From Pseudomonas reactans (GTDB lineage: Bacteria; Pseudomonadota; Gammaproteobacteria; Pseudomonadales; Pseudomonadaceae): a stretch of 64,000 nucleotides of DNA. Shown here one piece after another: positions 17,531 to 26,646 of the stretch. The notes under the pieces are model-generated. The model was given only the letters and a program-made list of their open reading frames with translations. It searched no databases and was not told the DNA's origin. A program made the position numbers and the translations under genes. Each line of letters begins with the position of its first letter. Within the stretch, counting starts at the first letter, position 1. The stretch spans positions 1-64,000 of the forward strand of contig NZ_JACAPG010000021.1 in the NCBI RefSeq assembly GCF_013385825.1. Direction: 5' to 3'.

Positions 17531-18510
17531 TGAAAGCGGCGCACCCGGAAGTTGTAGCAGCTAATCGCGTAAACCCAGGCGACACCTTGCGTCAGGCCCG
17601 CGAAAGCAATGGTTGGTCGCTGGCAGAAGTGGCCCTCAAGCTCAATTTGACCACGACGTCCCTGGGCAACCTGGAAGCCGGCGCGTTCGATAAGCTGCCT
17701 GGGCACACCTTTGCCCGCGGCTATATCCGCGCCTATGCCAAATTGCTGGGTATCGACCAGGCCATACTGGTTCAGGAGTTCGACCAATTCACCGGCACCG
17801 ATTCCCAAGGCAGCAATGTCCACGGCCTGGGGCGTATCGAAGAGCCGGTGCGGGTTTCCCACACGATTTTGCGAATAGTCAGCCTGTTGCTGCTGATCGC
17901 GGTCATTGGTGGCGGTTTCGTCTGGTGGCAAGACCAGACCTCCCAGCGCGCCAAGGACTTGACCAGCAACGCAATGGAGCACGTCGAAGTCGAGAGCGCT
18001 GACGGCACCACCCAGATTCACCCGCTGGATGAGCCGGAAGACCAGGCCGTTGCCGAAAGCCAGGCCGCGCCGGAAGTACCGGCTGCCACCGAGCAGCCAG
18101 CCGCACCGGAAACCGCGCCAGCCGCGACTGCTGCGGCACCGGCTCCTGCAACGCCTACTGCCCCGGCTCACACGCCGGCCGCTCCAGCGCAGACGCCAGC
18201 GACTCCGGCCCCAGCCGCTCCCGCTGCCCCTGCGATTTCGCCGCCTACCACCCCAGCGTTGATCGCCGGTGATGGCCGTGTACAGATTACCTTCATCGCT
18301 GACTGCTGGACGCAAGTCACCGATGGCAACGGCAAAGTGCTGTTCAGCGGTCTGAAGCGTAAGGGAGATACGCTCGACCAGGGCGGCAAGCCTCCTTTGA
18401 CGCTGCGTCTGGGCTTTGCCCGTGGCGCGCAAGTGGCCTACAACGGCCAGCCTGTGGACGTAGCGCCGTTCACCAGTGGCGAGACCGCTCGCCTGAAGTT
18501 GGGACAATAG
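17527..18510 (+). CDS. rodZ: RodZ-like cytoskeletal/HTH membrane protein
   Basis: The 327-residue bitopic protein has a cytoplasmic helix-turn-helix domain (about residues 18-85, GDTLRQARESNGWSLAEVA), one TM helix (about 115-136), a long Ala/Pro/Thr-rich linker (about 175-245) and a C-terminal beta domain of the DUF4115 type (VQITFIADCWTQVTDGNGKV). RodZ links MreB to the cell wall elongation machinery. The low-complexity linker is probably flexible and variable between strains. Confidence 0.9.
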   Translation: MMKAAHPEVVAANRVNPGDTLRQARESNGWSLAEVALKLNLTTTSLGNLEAGAFDKLPGHTFARGYIRAYAKLLGIDQAILVQEFDQFTGTDSQGSNVHGLGRIEEPVRVSHTILRIVSLLLLIAVIGGGFVWWQDQTSQRAKDLTSNAMEHVEVESADGTTQIHPLDEPEDQAVAESQAAPEVPAATEQPAAPETAPAATAAAPAPATPTAPAHTPAAPAQTPATPAPAAPAAPAISPPTTPALIAGDGRVQITFIADCWTQVTDGNGKVLFSGLKRKGDTLDQGGKPPLTLRLGFARGAQVAYNGQPVDVAPFTSGETARLKLGQ

Positions 18511-18512
18511 TC

Positions 18513-19622
18513 ATGCACGGCGAATCTCCAATCAAACGTCGCGTATCGCGCAAGATCTGGGTCGGCTCGGTGCCGGTGGGTGGCGATGCCCCCATCGCGG
18601 TCCAGAGCATGACCAACAGCGACACCAATGATGTGGCCGCCACGGTTGCCCAGATCAACCGTCTGGAAGCAGCCGGCGTAGACATCGTGCGCGTCTCTGT
18701 GCCGGACATGGATGCTGCTGAAGCCTTTGGCCGCATCAAGCAATTGGTCAAGGTGCCATTGGTTGCCGATATTCACTTCGACTACAAGATTGCATTGCGC
18801 GTGGCCGAGCTGGGTGTGGACTGCCTGCGTATCAACCCGGGCAACATCGGTCGTGAAGACCGTGTGCGCGCTGTGGTGGATGCCGCTCGCGACCGTGGCA
18901 TTCCAATCCGTATCGGCGTCAACGCCGGTTCCCTGGAAAAAGACCTGCAAAAGAAATACGGCGAACCTACCCCGGCGGCACTGGTTGAATCGGCGCTGCG
19001 CCACGTTGAGCACCTTGAACGCCTGAATTTCCAGGACTTCAAGGTCAGCGTAAAGGCCTCCGACGTGTTCATGGCGGTAGAAGCCTACCGCCTGCTGGCC
19101 AAGGAAATCGTGCAGCCGTTGCACCTGGGTATCACTGAAGCGGGCGGTTTACGTTCAGGCACAGTGAAATCTGCGGTGGGTCTCGGTATGCTGCTCGCCG
19201 AAGGGATTGGCGATACTATCCGCATTTCGCTGGCAGCAGACCCTGTAGAGGAAGTGAAAGTCGGTTACGACATTCTCAAATCCCTGCGTTTGCGTTCCCG
19301 TGGTATCAATTTCATTGCCTGCCCGAGTTGCTCGCGGCAGAACTTCGACGTGGTTAAAACCATGAACGACTTGGAATTGCGCCTTGAAGACCTGCTGGTG
19401 CCGCTGGATGTTGCAGTGATCGGTTGCGTGGTCAACGGGCCGGGCGAGGCCAAAGAGGCCCATGTGGGGCTGACCGGTGGTACGCCGAACCTGATCTACA
19501 TCGACGGCAAGCCGTCGCAGAAGTTGACGAATGACAATCTGGTGGATGAGCTGGAAAAGCTGATCCGCGAGAAAGCGGCCGAAAAGGTCGCGGCTGACGC
19601 AGCGCTGATCGCGCGCGGCTGA
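18513..19622 (+). CDS. ispG: 4-hydroxy-3-methylbut-2-en-1-yl diphosphate synthase IspG
   Basis: The 369-residue [4Fe-4S] enzyme catalyses the penultimate step of the MEP isoprenoid pathway. The TIM-barrel part begins with VGSVPVGGDAPIAVQSM. The cluster ligands sit in FIACPSCSRQNFD and VIGCVVNGPGE. It begins 2 bp after the rodZ-like gene, suggesting one operon with pilW, rodZ and hisS. Confidence 0.98.
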   Translation: MHGESPIKRRVSRKIWVGSVPVGGDAPIAVQSMTNSDTNDVAATVAQINRLEAAGVDIVRVSVPDMDAAEAFGRIKQLVKVPLVADIHFDYKIALRVAELGVDCLRINPGNIGREDRVRAVVDAARDRGIPIRIGVNAGSLEKDLQKKYGEPTPAALVESALRHVEHLERLNFQDFKVSVKASDVFMAVEAYRLLAKEIVQPLHLGITEAGGLRSGTVKSAVGLGMLLAEGIGDTIRISLAADPVEEVKVGYDILKSLRLRSRGINFIACPSCSRQNFDVVKTMNDLELRLEDLLVPLDVAVIGCVVNGPGEAKEAHVGLTGGTPNLIYIDGKPSQKLTNDNLVDELEKLIREKAAEKVAADAALIARG

Positions 19623-19645
19623 TTGAACGAATTTAAGGATTTGAT

Positions 19646-20935
19646 GTGAGCAAGTCTCTGCAAGCCATTCGTGGCATGAACGACATCCTGCCGGAACAGA
19701 CGCCGCTGTGGCGCTATTTCGAGGGCACTGTCGCGCGGCTGCTGGATAACTACGGTTACAAGCAGATCCGCATGCCGATCGTCGAGTTCACCGAGCTGTT
19801 CAAACGCTCCATCGGTGAAGTGACCGACATCGTCGAAAAAGAGATGTACACCTTTGAAGACCGCAACGGCGACTCCCTGACCCTGCGTCCGGAAGGCACT
19901 GCCGCCTGCGTTCGCGCTGTGCTTGAGCATGGCCTCACCGGTGCCGGCCAGCCGCAGAAGTTGTGGTACATCGGCCCGATGTTCCGTCACGAACGCCCAC
20001 AGAAAGGCCGTTATCGCCAGTTTCACCAGATCGGCCTGGAAGTGTTCAACATCGACGGCCCGGACATCGACGCCGAGCTGATCGTCCTGACCTGGCGCCT
20101 GTGGGGCCTGCTGGGCATCCGCGACGCGGTCAAGCTTGAACTCAACAGCCTGGGCACCAGTGAATCCCGCGGCCGCTACAAAGTGGCCCTGGTCGAGTAC
20201 CTGTCCGCCCACCTGGACAAGTTGGACGAAGACAGCCAGCGCCGTCTGAAGACCAACCCATTGCGCGTCCTCGATACCAAGAACGCCGATACCCAGGCCG
20301 TGCTGGTCAATGCGCCGAAAATGGCCGACTACCTGGACGACGAGTCCCGTATCCACTTCGAGGGCCTCAAGGCTCGTCTGGAAGCGGCCGGTATTCCGTT
20401 CGTGATCAACACCAAGCTGGTGCGCGGCCTCGATTACTACAGCAAGACCGTGTTCGAGTGGGTCACCGACAAACTCGGCGCCCAGGGCACCGTGTGTGCC
20501 GGTGGTCGTTACGACGGCCTGGTCGAGCAGATGGGCGGCAAGCCGACCACCGGCGTGGGCTTCGCCATGGGCATCGAGCGGCTGATCCTGCTGCTGGAAA
20601 CCCTGGAGCAGGTCCCGGAAGAGATCTCCCGTCAGGTGGACGTGTACCTGTGCGCCTTTGGCGAGGCCGCCGAACTGGCTGCCCTGGCTCTGAGCGAAAA
20701 GGTCCGTGACCAACTGCCGAACCTGCGTCTGCAAGTCAATGCCGGCGCCGGCAGCTTCAAGAGCCAGTTCAAGAAGGCCGACAAGAGCGGTGCGTTGTAT
20801 GCGCTGATCCTTGGCGATGACGAATTGGCCCAGCAAGTGATAGGTTTCAAACCCCTGCGTGGCCAGGGCGAGCAACAGAACATTGCCTTTGATGCGCTCG
20901 CTGCGCACTTGGCCACCTGCGTCGTGCAGGGTTGA
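19646..20935 (+). CDS. hisS: Histidyl-tRNA synthetase
   Basis: The 429-residue class II synthetase has motif 1 around RYFEGTVARLLDNYGYKQIRMPI, motif 2 in WYIGPMFRHERPQKGRYRQFHQIGLE, the histidine motif LVRGLDYYSKTVFEWV, motif 3 GVGFAMGIERLILLL and a C-terminal anticodon-binding domain. The start is GTG at 19646, matching the SKSLQAIRGMNDILP N-terminus of relatives. Confidence 0.98.
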   Translation: MSKSLQAIRGMNDILPEQTPLWRYFEGTVARLLDNYGYKQIRMPIVEFTELFKRSIGEVTDIVEKEMYTFEDRNGDSLTLRPEGTAACVRAVLEHGLTGAGQPQKLWYIGPMFRHERPQKGRYRQFHQIGLEVFNIDGPDIDAELIVLTWRLWGLLGIRDAVKLELNSLGTSESRGRYKVALVEYLSAHLDKLDEDSQRRLKTNPLRVLDTKNADTQAVLVNAPKMADYLDDESRIHFEGLKARLEAAGIPFVINTKLVRGLDYYSKTVFEWVTDKLGAQGTVCAGGRYDGLVEQMGGKPTTGVGFAMGIERLILLLETLEQVPEEISRQVDVYLCAFGEAAELAALALSEKVRDQLPNLRLQVNAGAGSFKSQFKKADKSGALYALILGDDELAQQVIGFKPLRGQGEQQNIAFDALAAHLATCVVQG

Positions 20936-20976
20936 AGCTGTCGAACAGCCGAATTTAGCGATTAAGGAGTATTGGG

Positions 20977-21618
20977 GTGTCGAGTTCTGATGATGATCAA
21001 CTGGCCGAGTTCAAGGACTGGTGGCAGCGTAACGGCAAGCCCCTGGTTACTGGCGGTCTGCTGGCTTTAGTGGTGGTGTTCGGCTGGCAAGCCTGGACCA
21101 AGTATCAGGCTAACCAGTCCCAAGGCGCCTCGATCCTCTATCAGCAATTGCTGGAAACCACCCTGACGCCGGACGGCAAGCCCGACCCTGCGCAGGTTGC
21201 AGACCTGGCCGGCAAGCTGAAGAACGAATTCGGCGGTAGCACCTACGCCCAATACGGCAGCCTGTTCGTCGCGAAAGTCGCGGTCGACACCGGCAAGCTG
21301 GATGACGCCGCCGCTGAGCTGAAGGCCATCGCCGACAAGCCGACCAACCCGACCTTGGGTGAAATCGCACGTCAGCGCCTGGCTCAGGTACTGGCGGCAC
21401 AGAACAAGGCTGACGAAGCACTCAAACTGCTCGACGGCGATGCTGACAAGGCATTTGTAGCCACTCGCGAAGAGCTCAAGGGCGACCTGTTGGTCCAATT
21501 GGGTCGTACCGACGAAGCCAATGCTGCGTACCAAAAAGCCAAGGCGGCGCTGTCTGATGAAGCGGCGGTCGGTGGCTTACAAATCAAGCTGGACGACTTG
21601 GCCAAAGGGGATGCGTGA
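20977..21618 (+). CDS. yfgM: YfgM-like TPR membrane protein (SecYEG ancillary subunit)
   Basis: The 213-residue protein has a short cytoplasmic head, one TM helix (about residues 24-42, LVTGGLLALVVVFGWQAW) and a periplasmic TPR-like region. In E. coli YfgM associates with PpiD at the translocon. The GTG start at 20977 has an AAGGAG site. Its place between hisS and bamB is conserved in gammaproteobacteria. Confidence 0.93.
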   Translation: MSSSDDDQLAEFKDWWQRNGKPLVTGGLLALVVVFGWQAWTKYQANQSQGASILYQQLLETTLTPDGKPDPAQVADLAGKLKNEFGGSTYAQYGSLFVAKVAVDTGKLDDAAAELKAIADKPTNPTLGEIARQRLAQVLAAQNKADEALKLLDGDADKAFVATREELKGDLLVQLGRTDEANAAYQKAKAALSDEAAVGGLQIKLDDLAKGDA

Positions 21619-21619
21619 C

Positions 21620-22762
21620 GTGATCCGTTGGAAACATGCAGCATTGCTGGCTCTGGCCGTTCTGGCCGCGGGTTGCAGCAGCAACAGTAAAAAAGAACTG
21701 CCTCCGGCCGAGCTGACCAGCTTCAAGGAAGAAGTGGTCCTGCAAAAGCAGTGGAGCCGCTCCATCGGTGACGGTCAGGGCGACACCTACAACATGTTGG
21801 TACCGGCAATCGACGGTGACAACATTGTGGCCGCTGACGTGACCGGCGTGGTGATCTCCATGGATCGCATGAACGGCGACGTGAAGTGGAAGAAAGACCT
21901 CGAATTGCCAGTCTCCGGCGCCGTCGGCGTGGGTTACGGCATGGTGATGCTCGGCACGCTGAAAGGCGAAGTCGTGGCCCTGGACTCCAGCACCGGTGAA
22001 GAGAAATGGCGCGCTCGCGTGACCAGTGAAGTCCTCGCACCGCCTGCCACCAACGGCGATATCGTCGTGGTGCAAACCCAGGACGACCGTGTAATCGGCC
22101 TCGACGCCAGCACTGGCGAACAGCGTTGGTTGTACGACAGCACCCCAGCGGTACTGACGTTGCGCGGTACCAGTGGTCCGATTGTGACCAACAATCTGGC
22201 CGTTGCTGGCCTGTCGACCGGTAAAGTGGTCGCCTTGGATACCCAGAACGGCGTGCCGGCCTGGGAAACCCGTGTGGCCATCCCGCAAGGTCGTTCCGAG
22301 CTGGACCGCGTAGTGGACATCGACGGCGGCCTGCTGCTGTCCGGTGAAACCCTCTACGTCGCTACCTACCAGGGCCGTGTTGCCGCACTGGACCTGCAGA
22401 GCGGCCGCGTTAACTGGCAGCGTGATGCTTCCAGCTACGCCGGTGTCGCCCAAGGGTTTGGCAGCGTCTACGTAAGCCTGGCGTCAGGCACCGTTGAAAG
22501 TGTCGACGAACGCTCTACTACCGCGCTGTGGAGCAACGACTCCCTGGCTCGCCGTCAACTGTCGGCACCGGAAGTGTTCTCCAGCTACGTCGCCGTGGGT
22601 GACTTCGAAGGCTACCTGCACCTGCTGAGCCAGGTGGACGGTCGCTTCGTGGGTCGCGAGCGTATCGACAGCGACGGCCTGCGTGCGCGTCCGCTGGTCG
22701 TGGGTAATATGCTTTATGTGTTTGGCAACAGCGGCAAGCTGGAAGCCCTGACCATCAAGTAA
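21620..22762 (+). CDS. bamB: Outer-membrane assembly lipoprotein BamB
   Basis: The 380-residue lipoprotein of the BAM complex folds as an eight-bladed beta-propeller; repeats such as GTLKGEVVALDSSTGEEKWRA and PQQ-like YQGRVAALDLQSGRVNW blades are visible. The signal peptide ends in lipobox LAAGC. I prefer the GTG at 21620 (spaced 9 bp after AAAGGGG, giving MIRWKHAALL) over the ATG at 21611, which leaves no room for the ribosome-binding site. Confidence 0.95.
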   Translation: MIRWKHAALLALAVLAAGCSSNSKKELPPAELTSFKEEVVLQKQWSRSIGDGQGDTYNMLVPAIDGDNIVAADVTGVVISMDRMNGDVKWKKDLELPVSGAVGVGYGMVMLGTLKGEVVALDSSTGEEKWRARVTSEVLAPPATNGDIVVVQTQDDRVIGLDASTGEQRWLYDSTPAVLTLRGTSGPIVTNNLAVAGLSTGKVVALDTQNGVPAWETRVAIPQGRSELDRVVDIDGGLLLSGETLYVATYQGRVAALDLQSGRVNWQRDASSYAGVAQGFGSVYVSLASGTVESVDERSTTALWSNDSLARRQLSAPEVFSSYVAVGDFEGYLHLLSQVDGRFVGRERIDSDGLRARPLVVGNMLYVFGNSGKLEALTIK

Positions 22763-22801
22763 GAACTATGCTTGGGGGGTAGCCCCTCAAGTAGCTTCAC
22801 C

Positions 22802-22901
22802 TGTAGGAGCAAGCTTGCTCGCGAAAATCGTCAACGATAACGCGTGCTGTCTGAATAAACGCGGTGCCTTTGCGTTTTTCGCGAGCAAGCTCGCTCCTAC
22901 A
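22802..22901. repeat. REPIN (100 bp) between bamB and der
   Basis: Inverted REP units TGTAGGAGCAAGCTTGCTCGCGAA and its mirror copy flank a variable centre. The 100-bp length and end sequences equal those at 26482, 33294 and 54866. Confidence 0.9.
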
Positions 22902-22911
22902 GTCGAGCACC

Positions 22912-22942
22912 AGCCGCTGCCCTGCAGCGGCTTTTGTATTTT
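22912..22942 (+). terminator. Terminator-like hairpin upstream of der
   Basis: AGCCGCTG / CAGCGGCT with a 5-nt loop is followed by TTTGTATTTT, a good intrinsic terminator for the hisS-yfgM-bamB unit. It lies only 26 bp before der, so it may also moderate read-through into der. Confidence 0.75.
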
Positions 22943-22967
22943 CTGAAATAACGAAGTGGAGAGCCGC

Positions 22968-24437
22968 ATGGTTCCCGTAATCGCCCTGGTGGGCCGACCT
23001 AACGTCGGCAAGTCCACCTTGTTCAACCGCCTGACCAGGACTCGCGACGCCATCGTCGGCGACTTGTCCGGTCTGACCCGTGATCGCCAATACGGTGAGG
23101 CAAAGTGGCAAGGGCGCTCCTACATTATTGTCGACACCGGTGGTATCTCCGGTGACGAGCATGGCATGGACGAAAAGATGGCCGAGCAGTCTCTGCTCGC
23201 CATTGAAGAAGCCGATGTCGTGTTGTTCCTGGTGGACGCCCGTGCGGGCTACACCGCTGCTGACCAAATGATTGGCGAGCACCTGCGCAAGCGCAACAAG
23301 CGTTCCTATCTGGTCGCGAACAAGATCGACAACATCGATCCTGAAGCGGCCCGTGCCGAGTTCAGCCCGATGGGCCTGGGCGATGCGATTCCGGTCGCCG
23401 GCGCTCACGGTCGCGGTATCACCCAGATGCTGGAAATCGCCCTGCGCGATTTCCCCAAGGATGATGTCGAGGAAGAAGAAGGCGAAGAGGAAATCGTTGC
23501 CGAAGGCGAGGAAGCCAAGCGCATTCCTGGCCCGAGCGAAAAAGACGGTATCAAGATCGCCATCATCGGCCGCCCTAACGTCGGCAAGTCGACGCTGGTC
23601 AACCGCATGCTCGGTGAAGACCGGGTTATCGTCTACGACCAACCCGGCACCACCCGCGACAGCATCTACATCCCGTTCGAACGCAACGAGGAAAAGTACA
23701 CGCTGATCGACACCGCCGGTGTGCGCAAGCGCGGCAAGATCCACGAGGAAGTTGAAAAGTTCTCTGTGGTGAAAACCCTGCAGGCGATCAAAGACGCCAA
23801 CGTGGTGATCTTTGTGATGGACGCCCGCGAAGGCGTGGTGGACCACGACCTCAACCTGCTGGGCTTTGCCCTGGAGGCCGGTCGGGCACTGGTGATCGCG
23901 ATCAACAAGTGGGACGGCATGACGCCGAGCGAGCGCGATTTCGTCAAGATCGAGCTGCAACGCCGCCTGTTCTTCGTCGAGTTCGCCGATATCCACTTTA
24001 TCTCGGCACTGCACGGCACCGGCGTGGGCAACCTCTACGCGTCCGTACAGAACTCGTTCAAGTCCGCGGTCACCCGCTGGCCGACCAATCGCCTTACCCA
24101 GATCCTGGAAGACGCCGTTGGTGAGCATGCGCCGCCGATGGTCAACAACCGCCGGATCAAACTGCGTTACGCCCACTTGGGTGGTGCCAACCCGCCGATT
24201 ATCGTGATCCACGGTAACCAGATCGAGAAGGTGCCGAAGTCCTATGTGCGTTACCTGGAAAACACCTACCGCCGTGTCTTGAAACTGGTCGGTACGCCGA
24301 TCCGTATCGAGTTCAAGGGTGGCGAGAACCCATACGAAGGCAACAAGAACACACTGACTGACCGTCAGGTGAACAAGAAGCGTCGTTTGATGACTCACCA
24401 CAAGAAGGCCGACAAGAAGCGCCGTGACAAGAAATAA
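22968..24437 (+). CDS. der: Ribosome biogenesis GTPase Der (EngA)
   Basis: The 489-residue double GTPase matures the 50S subunit. Two G domains each carry GRPNVGKST (residues about 8-16 and about 203-211) with DTAG/DTGG and NKxD motifs, joined by an acidic linker (DDVEEEEGEEE), and the C-terminal KH-like domain ends in a Lys-rich tail. I use the ATG at 22968 (MVPVIALVGRPN), not the upstream GTG. Confidence 0.98.
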   Translation: MVPVIALVGRPNVGKSTLFNRLTRTRDAIVGDLSGLTRDRQYGEAKWQGRSYIIVDTGGISGDEHGMDEKMAEQSLLAIEEADVVLFLVDARAGYTAADQMIGEHLRKRNKRSYLVANKIDNIDPEAARAEFSPMGLGDAIPVAGAHGRGITQMLEIALRDFPKDDVEEEEGEEEIVAEGEEAKRIPGPSEKDGIKIAIIGRPNVGKSTLVNRMLGEDRVIVYDQPGTTRDSIYIPFERNEEKYTLIDTAGVRKRGKIHEEVEKFSVVKTLQAIKDANVVIFVMDAREGVVDHDLNLLGFALEAGRALVIAINKWDGMTPSERDFVKIELQRRLFFVEFADIHFISALHGTGVGNLYASVQNSFKSAVTRWPTNRLTQILEDAVGEHAPPMVNNRRIKLRYAHLGGANPPIIVIHGNQIEKVPKSYVRYLENTYRRVLKLVGTPIRIEFKGGENPYEGNKNTLTDRQVNKKRRLMTHHKKADKKRRDKK

Positions 24438-24460
24438 CGGCAGCTTCAAGTTGTGAGAGA

Positions 24461-24486
24461 GGGCTCCTTTGGAGCCCTTTTTTGTG
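24461..24486 (+). terminator. Terminator of der
   Basis: GGGCTCC / GGAGCCC with a TTT loop followed by six Ts, 23 bp after the der stop codon. Confidence 0.93.
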
Positions 24487-24558
24487 CGCGGTGGTTTGTG
24501 CCTTGACCCGGTGTAGTTGGCAGCTTAAAACTTGGGGCTCACCTGCAGGGGCCTTTCG

Positions 24559-25707
24559 ATGATCACCAGCAAGCTGCCGAATGTCGGCACGACCATTTTT
24601 ACCACCATGTCGCAACTCGCTGCCGAAACCGGCGCGCTCAACCTGTCCCAGGGTTTCCCGGACTTCAATGGCCCCCAGGCTTTGCTCGATGCGGTGGGCA
24701 AGCATATCGCCCTCGGGCATAACCAATATGCGCCAATGACCGGACTGCCGGTGCTGCGTCAGCAAGTGGCCGCCAAGATCGCTCGTAGTTACGGCGCCAC
24801 GGTCAATGCCGACAGTGAAGTGACCATCACCCCTGGCGCCACCGAGGCGATCTTCTGCGCGATCCAGGCAGTGATTCGCACGGGCGATGAAGTGATCGTG
24901 TTCGACCCCAGCTACGACAGCTATGAGCCTTCGGTGGAGTTGGCTGGCGGTCGCTGCGTGCATGTGCAACTGAGCCTGAACGGCTTTACCCTCGACTTCG
25001 AGAAGGTCAAGGCGGCGCTGTCACCGCGCACGCGCATGATCATTCTCAATACCCCGCACAACCCTACAGGTGCCTTGATCAGCCGCGCCGAGCTGGACCA
25101 ATTGGCCGAACTGATCCGTGACCGTGATATCTATCTGGTCAGCGACGAAGTCTACGAACACTTGGTATTCGACGGCGTGTCTCACGTCAGCGTGTTGGCC
25201 CACGAAGAACTCTACCAGCGCGCGTTTGTGGTCAGCTCTTTTGGCAAGACCTATCACGTCACTGGCTGGAAAACCGGCTATGTCGTCGCACCGCCAGCCC
25301 TCACCGCCGAATTGCGTAAAGTGCACCAATACGTCAATTTCTGCGGCGTGACCCCACTGCAATACGCGCTGGCCGACTTCATGGCCGAACACCCGGAACA
25401 CGTCGACGAATTACCGGCGTTCTACCAGGCCAAGCGTGACCTGTTCTGCGACCTGTTGGCGCCGTCCCGTTTCAGCTTTACCCGAGTAACCGGTACCTAC
25501 TTCCAGCTGGTGGATTACTCACAGATTCGCCCGGACCTGGATGACGTCGCCATGTCCCTGTGGATGACCCGCGAACACGGCGTGGCCACCATCCCGGTCT
25601 CGGTGTTCTACCAGACCCCACCCCAAGGCCAGCGCCTGGTGCGCCTGTGCTTTGCCAAACGCGAGGAAACGCTGCGCCAAGCGGCGGAAAAACTATGCGT
25701 GATCTGA
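24559..25707 (+). CDS. Pyridoxal-phosphate aminotransferase (YbdL/glutamine transaminase K type)
   Basis: The 382-residue class I/II aminotransferase has GFPDFNGPQALLDAV, the PHNPTG block at about 166-171 and the PLP lysine K230 (SSFGKTYHVTGWKTGY). It resembles E. coli YbdL, a transaminase preferring methionine, glutamine and aromatic amino acids. The next gene overlaps its end and encodes an omega-amidase, the classical partner that removes alpha-ketoglutaramate or related keto-amides. A role in 4-methylthio-2-oxobutyrate (methionine salvage) transamination is plausible. Start chosen at ATG 24559. Confidence 0.88.
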   Translation: MITSKLPNVGTTIFTTMSQLAAETGALNLSQGFPDFNGPQALLDAVGKHIALGHNQYAPMTGLPVLRQQVAAKIARSYGATVNADSEVTITPGATEAIFCAIQAVIRTGDEVIVFDPSYDSYEPSVELAGGRCVHVQLSLNGFTLDFEKVKAALSPRTRMIILNTPHNPTGALISRAELDQLAELIRDRDIYLVSDEVYEHLVFDGVSHVSVLAHEELYQRAFVVSSFGKTYHVTGWKTGYVVAPPALTAELRKVHQYVNFCGVTPLQYALADFMAEHPEHVDELPAFYQAKRDLFCDLLAPSRFSFTRVTGTYFQLVDYSQIRPDLDDVAMSLWMTREHGVATIPVSVFYQTPPQGQRLVRLCFAKREETLRQAAEKLCVI

Positions 25708-26486
25708 GTGCACTGCCGAACCTGAACATCGCCCTGGTGCAGACCAGCCTGGCCTGGCATGACCGCCAGGCCAACCTCGAACATTTCGAGCTGCTGTTGG
25801 AGCAAGCCAAAGGCGCCGACCTGATCGTGTTGCCGGAGATGTTCACCACCGGCTTCTCGATGGAGTCGCAAGCCCTTGCAGAGCCTGAAAACGGCCCGAC
25901 CCATCATTGGCTCCAGGCCCAGGCGGCGAAGTACAAAGCGGTGATTACCGGCAGTGTGATCATCCAGGCCGCCGACGGCAGTCACCGCAACCGCCTGCTG
26001 TGGGCGCGGCCGGATGGCGAGGTGCTGCATTACGACAAGCGCCATCTGTTCCGCATGGCCGGTGAACACAATCACTACACGCCGGGCGAACGCCAGGTGC
26101 AGTTCGAATTGAAGGGCTGGCGTATTCGCCCGCTGATTTGCTACGACCTGCGTTTCCCGGTGTGGAGCCGCGATGCCCAGGACACCGACCTGCTGCTGTA
26201 CACCGCCAACTGGCCGGGGGCGCGGCGTTCACACTGGAACCGGTTGCTGCCGGCGCGGGCTATTGAAAACCTGTGCTACGTGGCGGCAGTCAATCGGGTG
26301 GGCACGGATGGGAAGGGCTTTGCCTACACCGGGGATAGCCAGGTGCTGGATTTCCAAGGTGAGACCTTGCTGAGTGCGGGGGAGGCGGATGGGGTGTTTG
26401 CAGTGAGTCTGGACGCGGCGGAATTGGCGGCGTATCGCACCCGGTTTCCAGCCAACCTGGATGCTGACAGCTTCCAGTTCCTGTAG
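25695..26486 (+). CDS. Omega-amidase YafV-like nitrilase-family hydrolase
   Basis: The 263-residue C-N hydrolase has the catalytic triad E48 (VLPEMFTTGF), K115 (HYDKRHLF) and C149 (LICYDLRFP). It overlaps the aminotransferase by 13 bp, so the two are co-translated. The pair suggests transamination with glutamine followed by hydrolysis of the resulting keto-amide, driving the reaction forward. The stop codon TAG lies inside a REPIN arm, so the last residue and stop are supplied by the repeat boundary. Confidence 0.9.
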   Translation: MRDLSALPNLNIALVQTSLAWHDRQANLEHFELLLEQAKGADLIVLPEMFTTGFSMESQALAEPENGPTHHWLQAQAAKYKAVITGSVIIQAADGSHRNRLLWARPDGEVLHYDKRHLFRMAGEHNHYTPGERQVQFELKGWRIRPLICYDLRFPVWSRDAQDTDLLLYTANWPGARRSHWNRLLPARAIENLCYVAAVNRVGTDGKGFAYTGDSQVLDFQGETLLSAGEADGVFAVSLDAAELAAYRTRFPANLDADSFQFL

Positions 26487-26582
26487 GAGCGAGCTTGCTC
26501 GCGAAAAACCTTAACGATACCGCAGCGCTATCAGGTAGCCAGCGGTGCCCTTGCGTTTTTCGCGAGCAAGCTCGCTCCTACA
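26482..26582. repeat. REPIN (101 bp) overlapping the omega-amidase stop codon
   Basis: Starts TGTAGGAGCGAGCTTGCTCG and ends with the inverted copy. The TAG of TGTAGG is the stop codon of the preceding gene. Same class as the elements at 22802, 33294 and 54866. Confidence 0.9.
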
Positions 26583-26597
26583 AGGTCCGGAAACAGA

Positions 26598-26632
26598 AAG
26601 GCCCCTGGGTTCTCACCCAGGGGCCTTTTGTA
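26598..26632 (-). terminator. Terminator of leuA
   Basis: AAGGCCCCTGGGT / ACCCAGGGGCCTT with a 4-nt loop, placed 15 bp beyond the leuA stop on the minus strand. A-rich sequence on the left gives the T-run of the minus-strand transcript. Confidence 0.88.
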
Positions 26633-26646
26633 TGACAGCTAAACGC

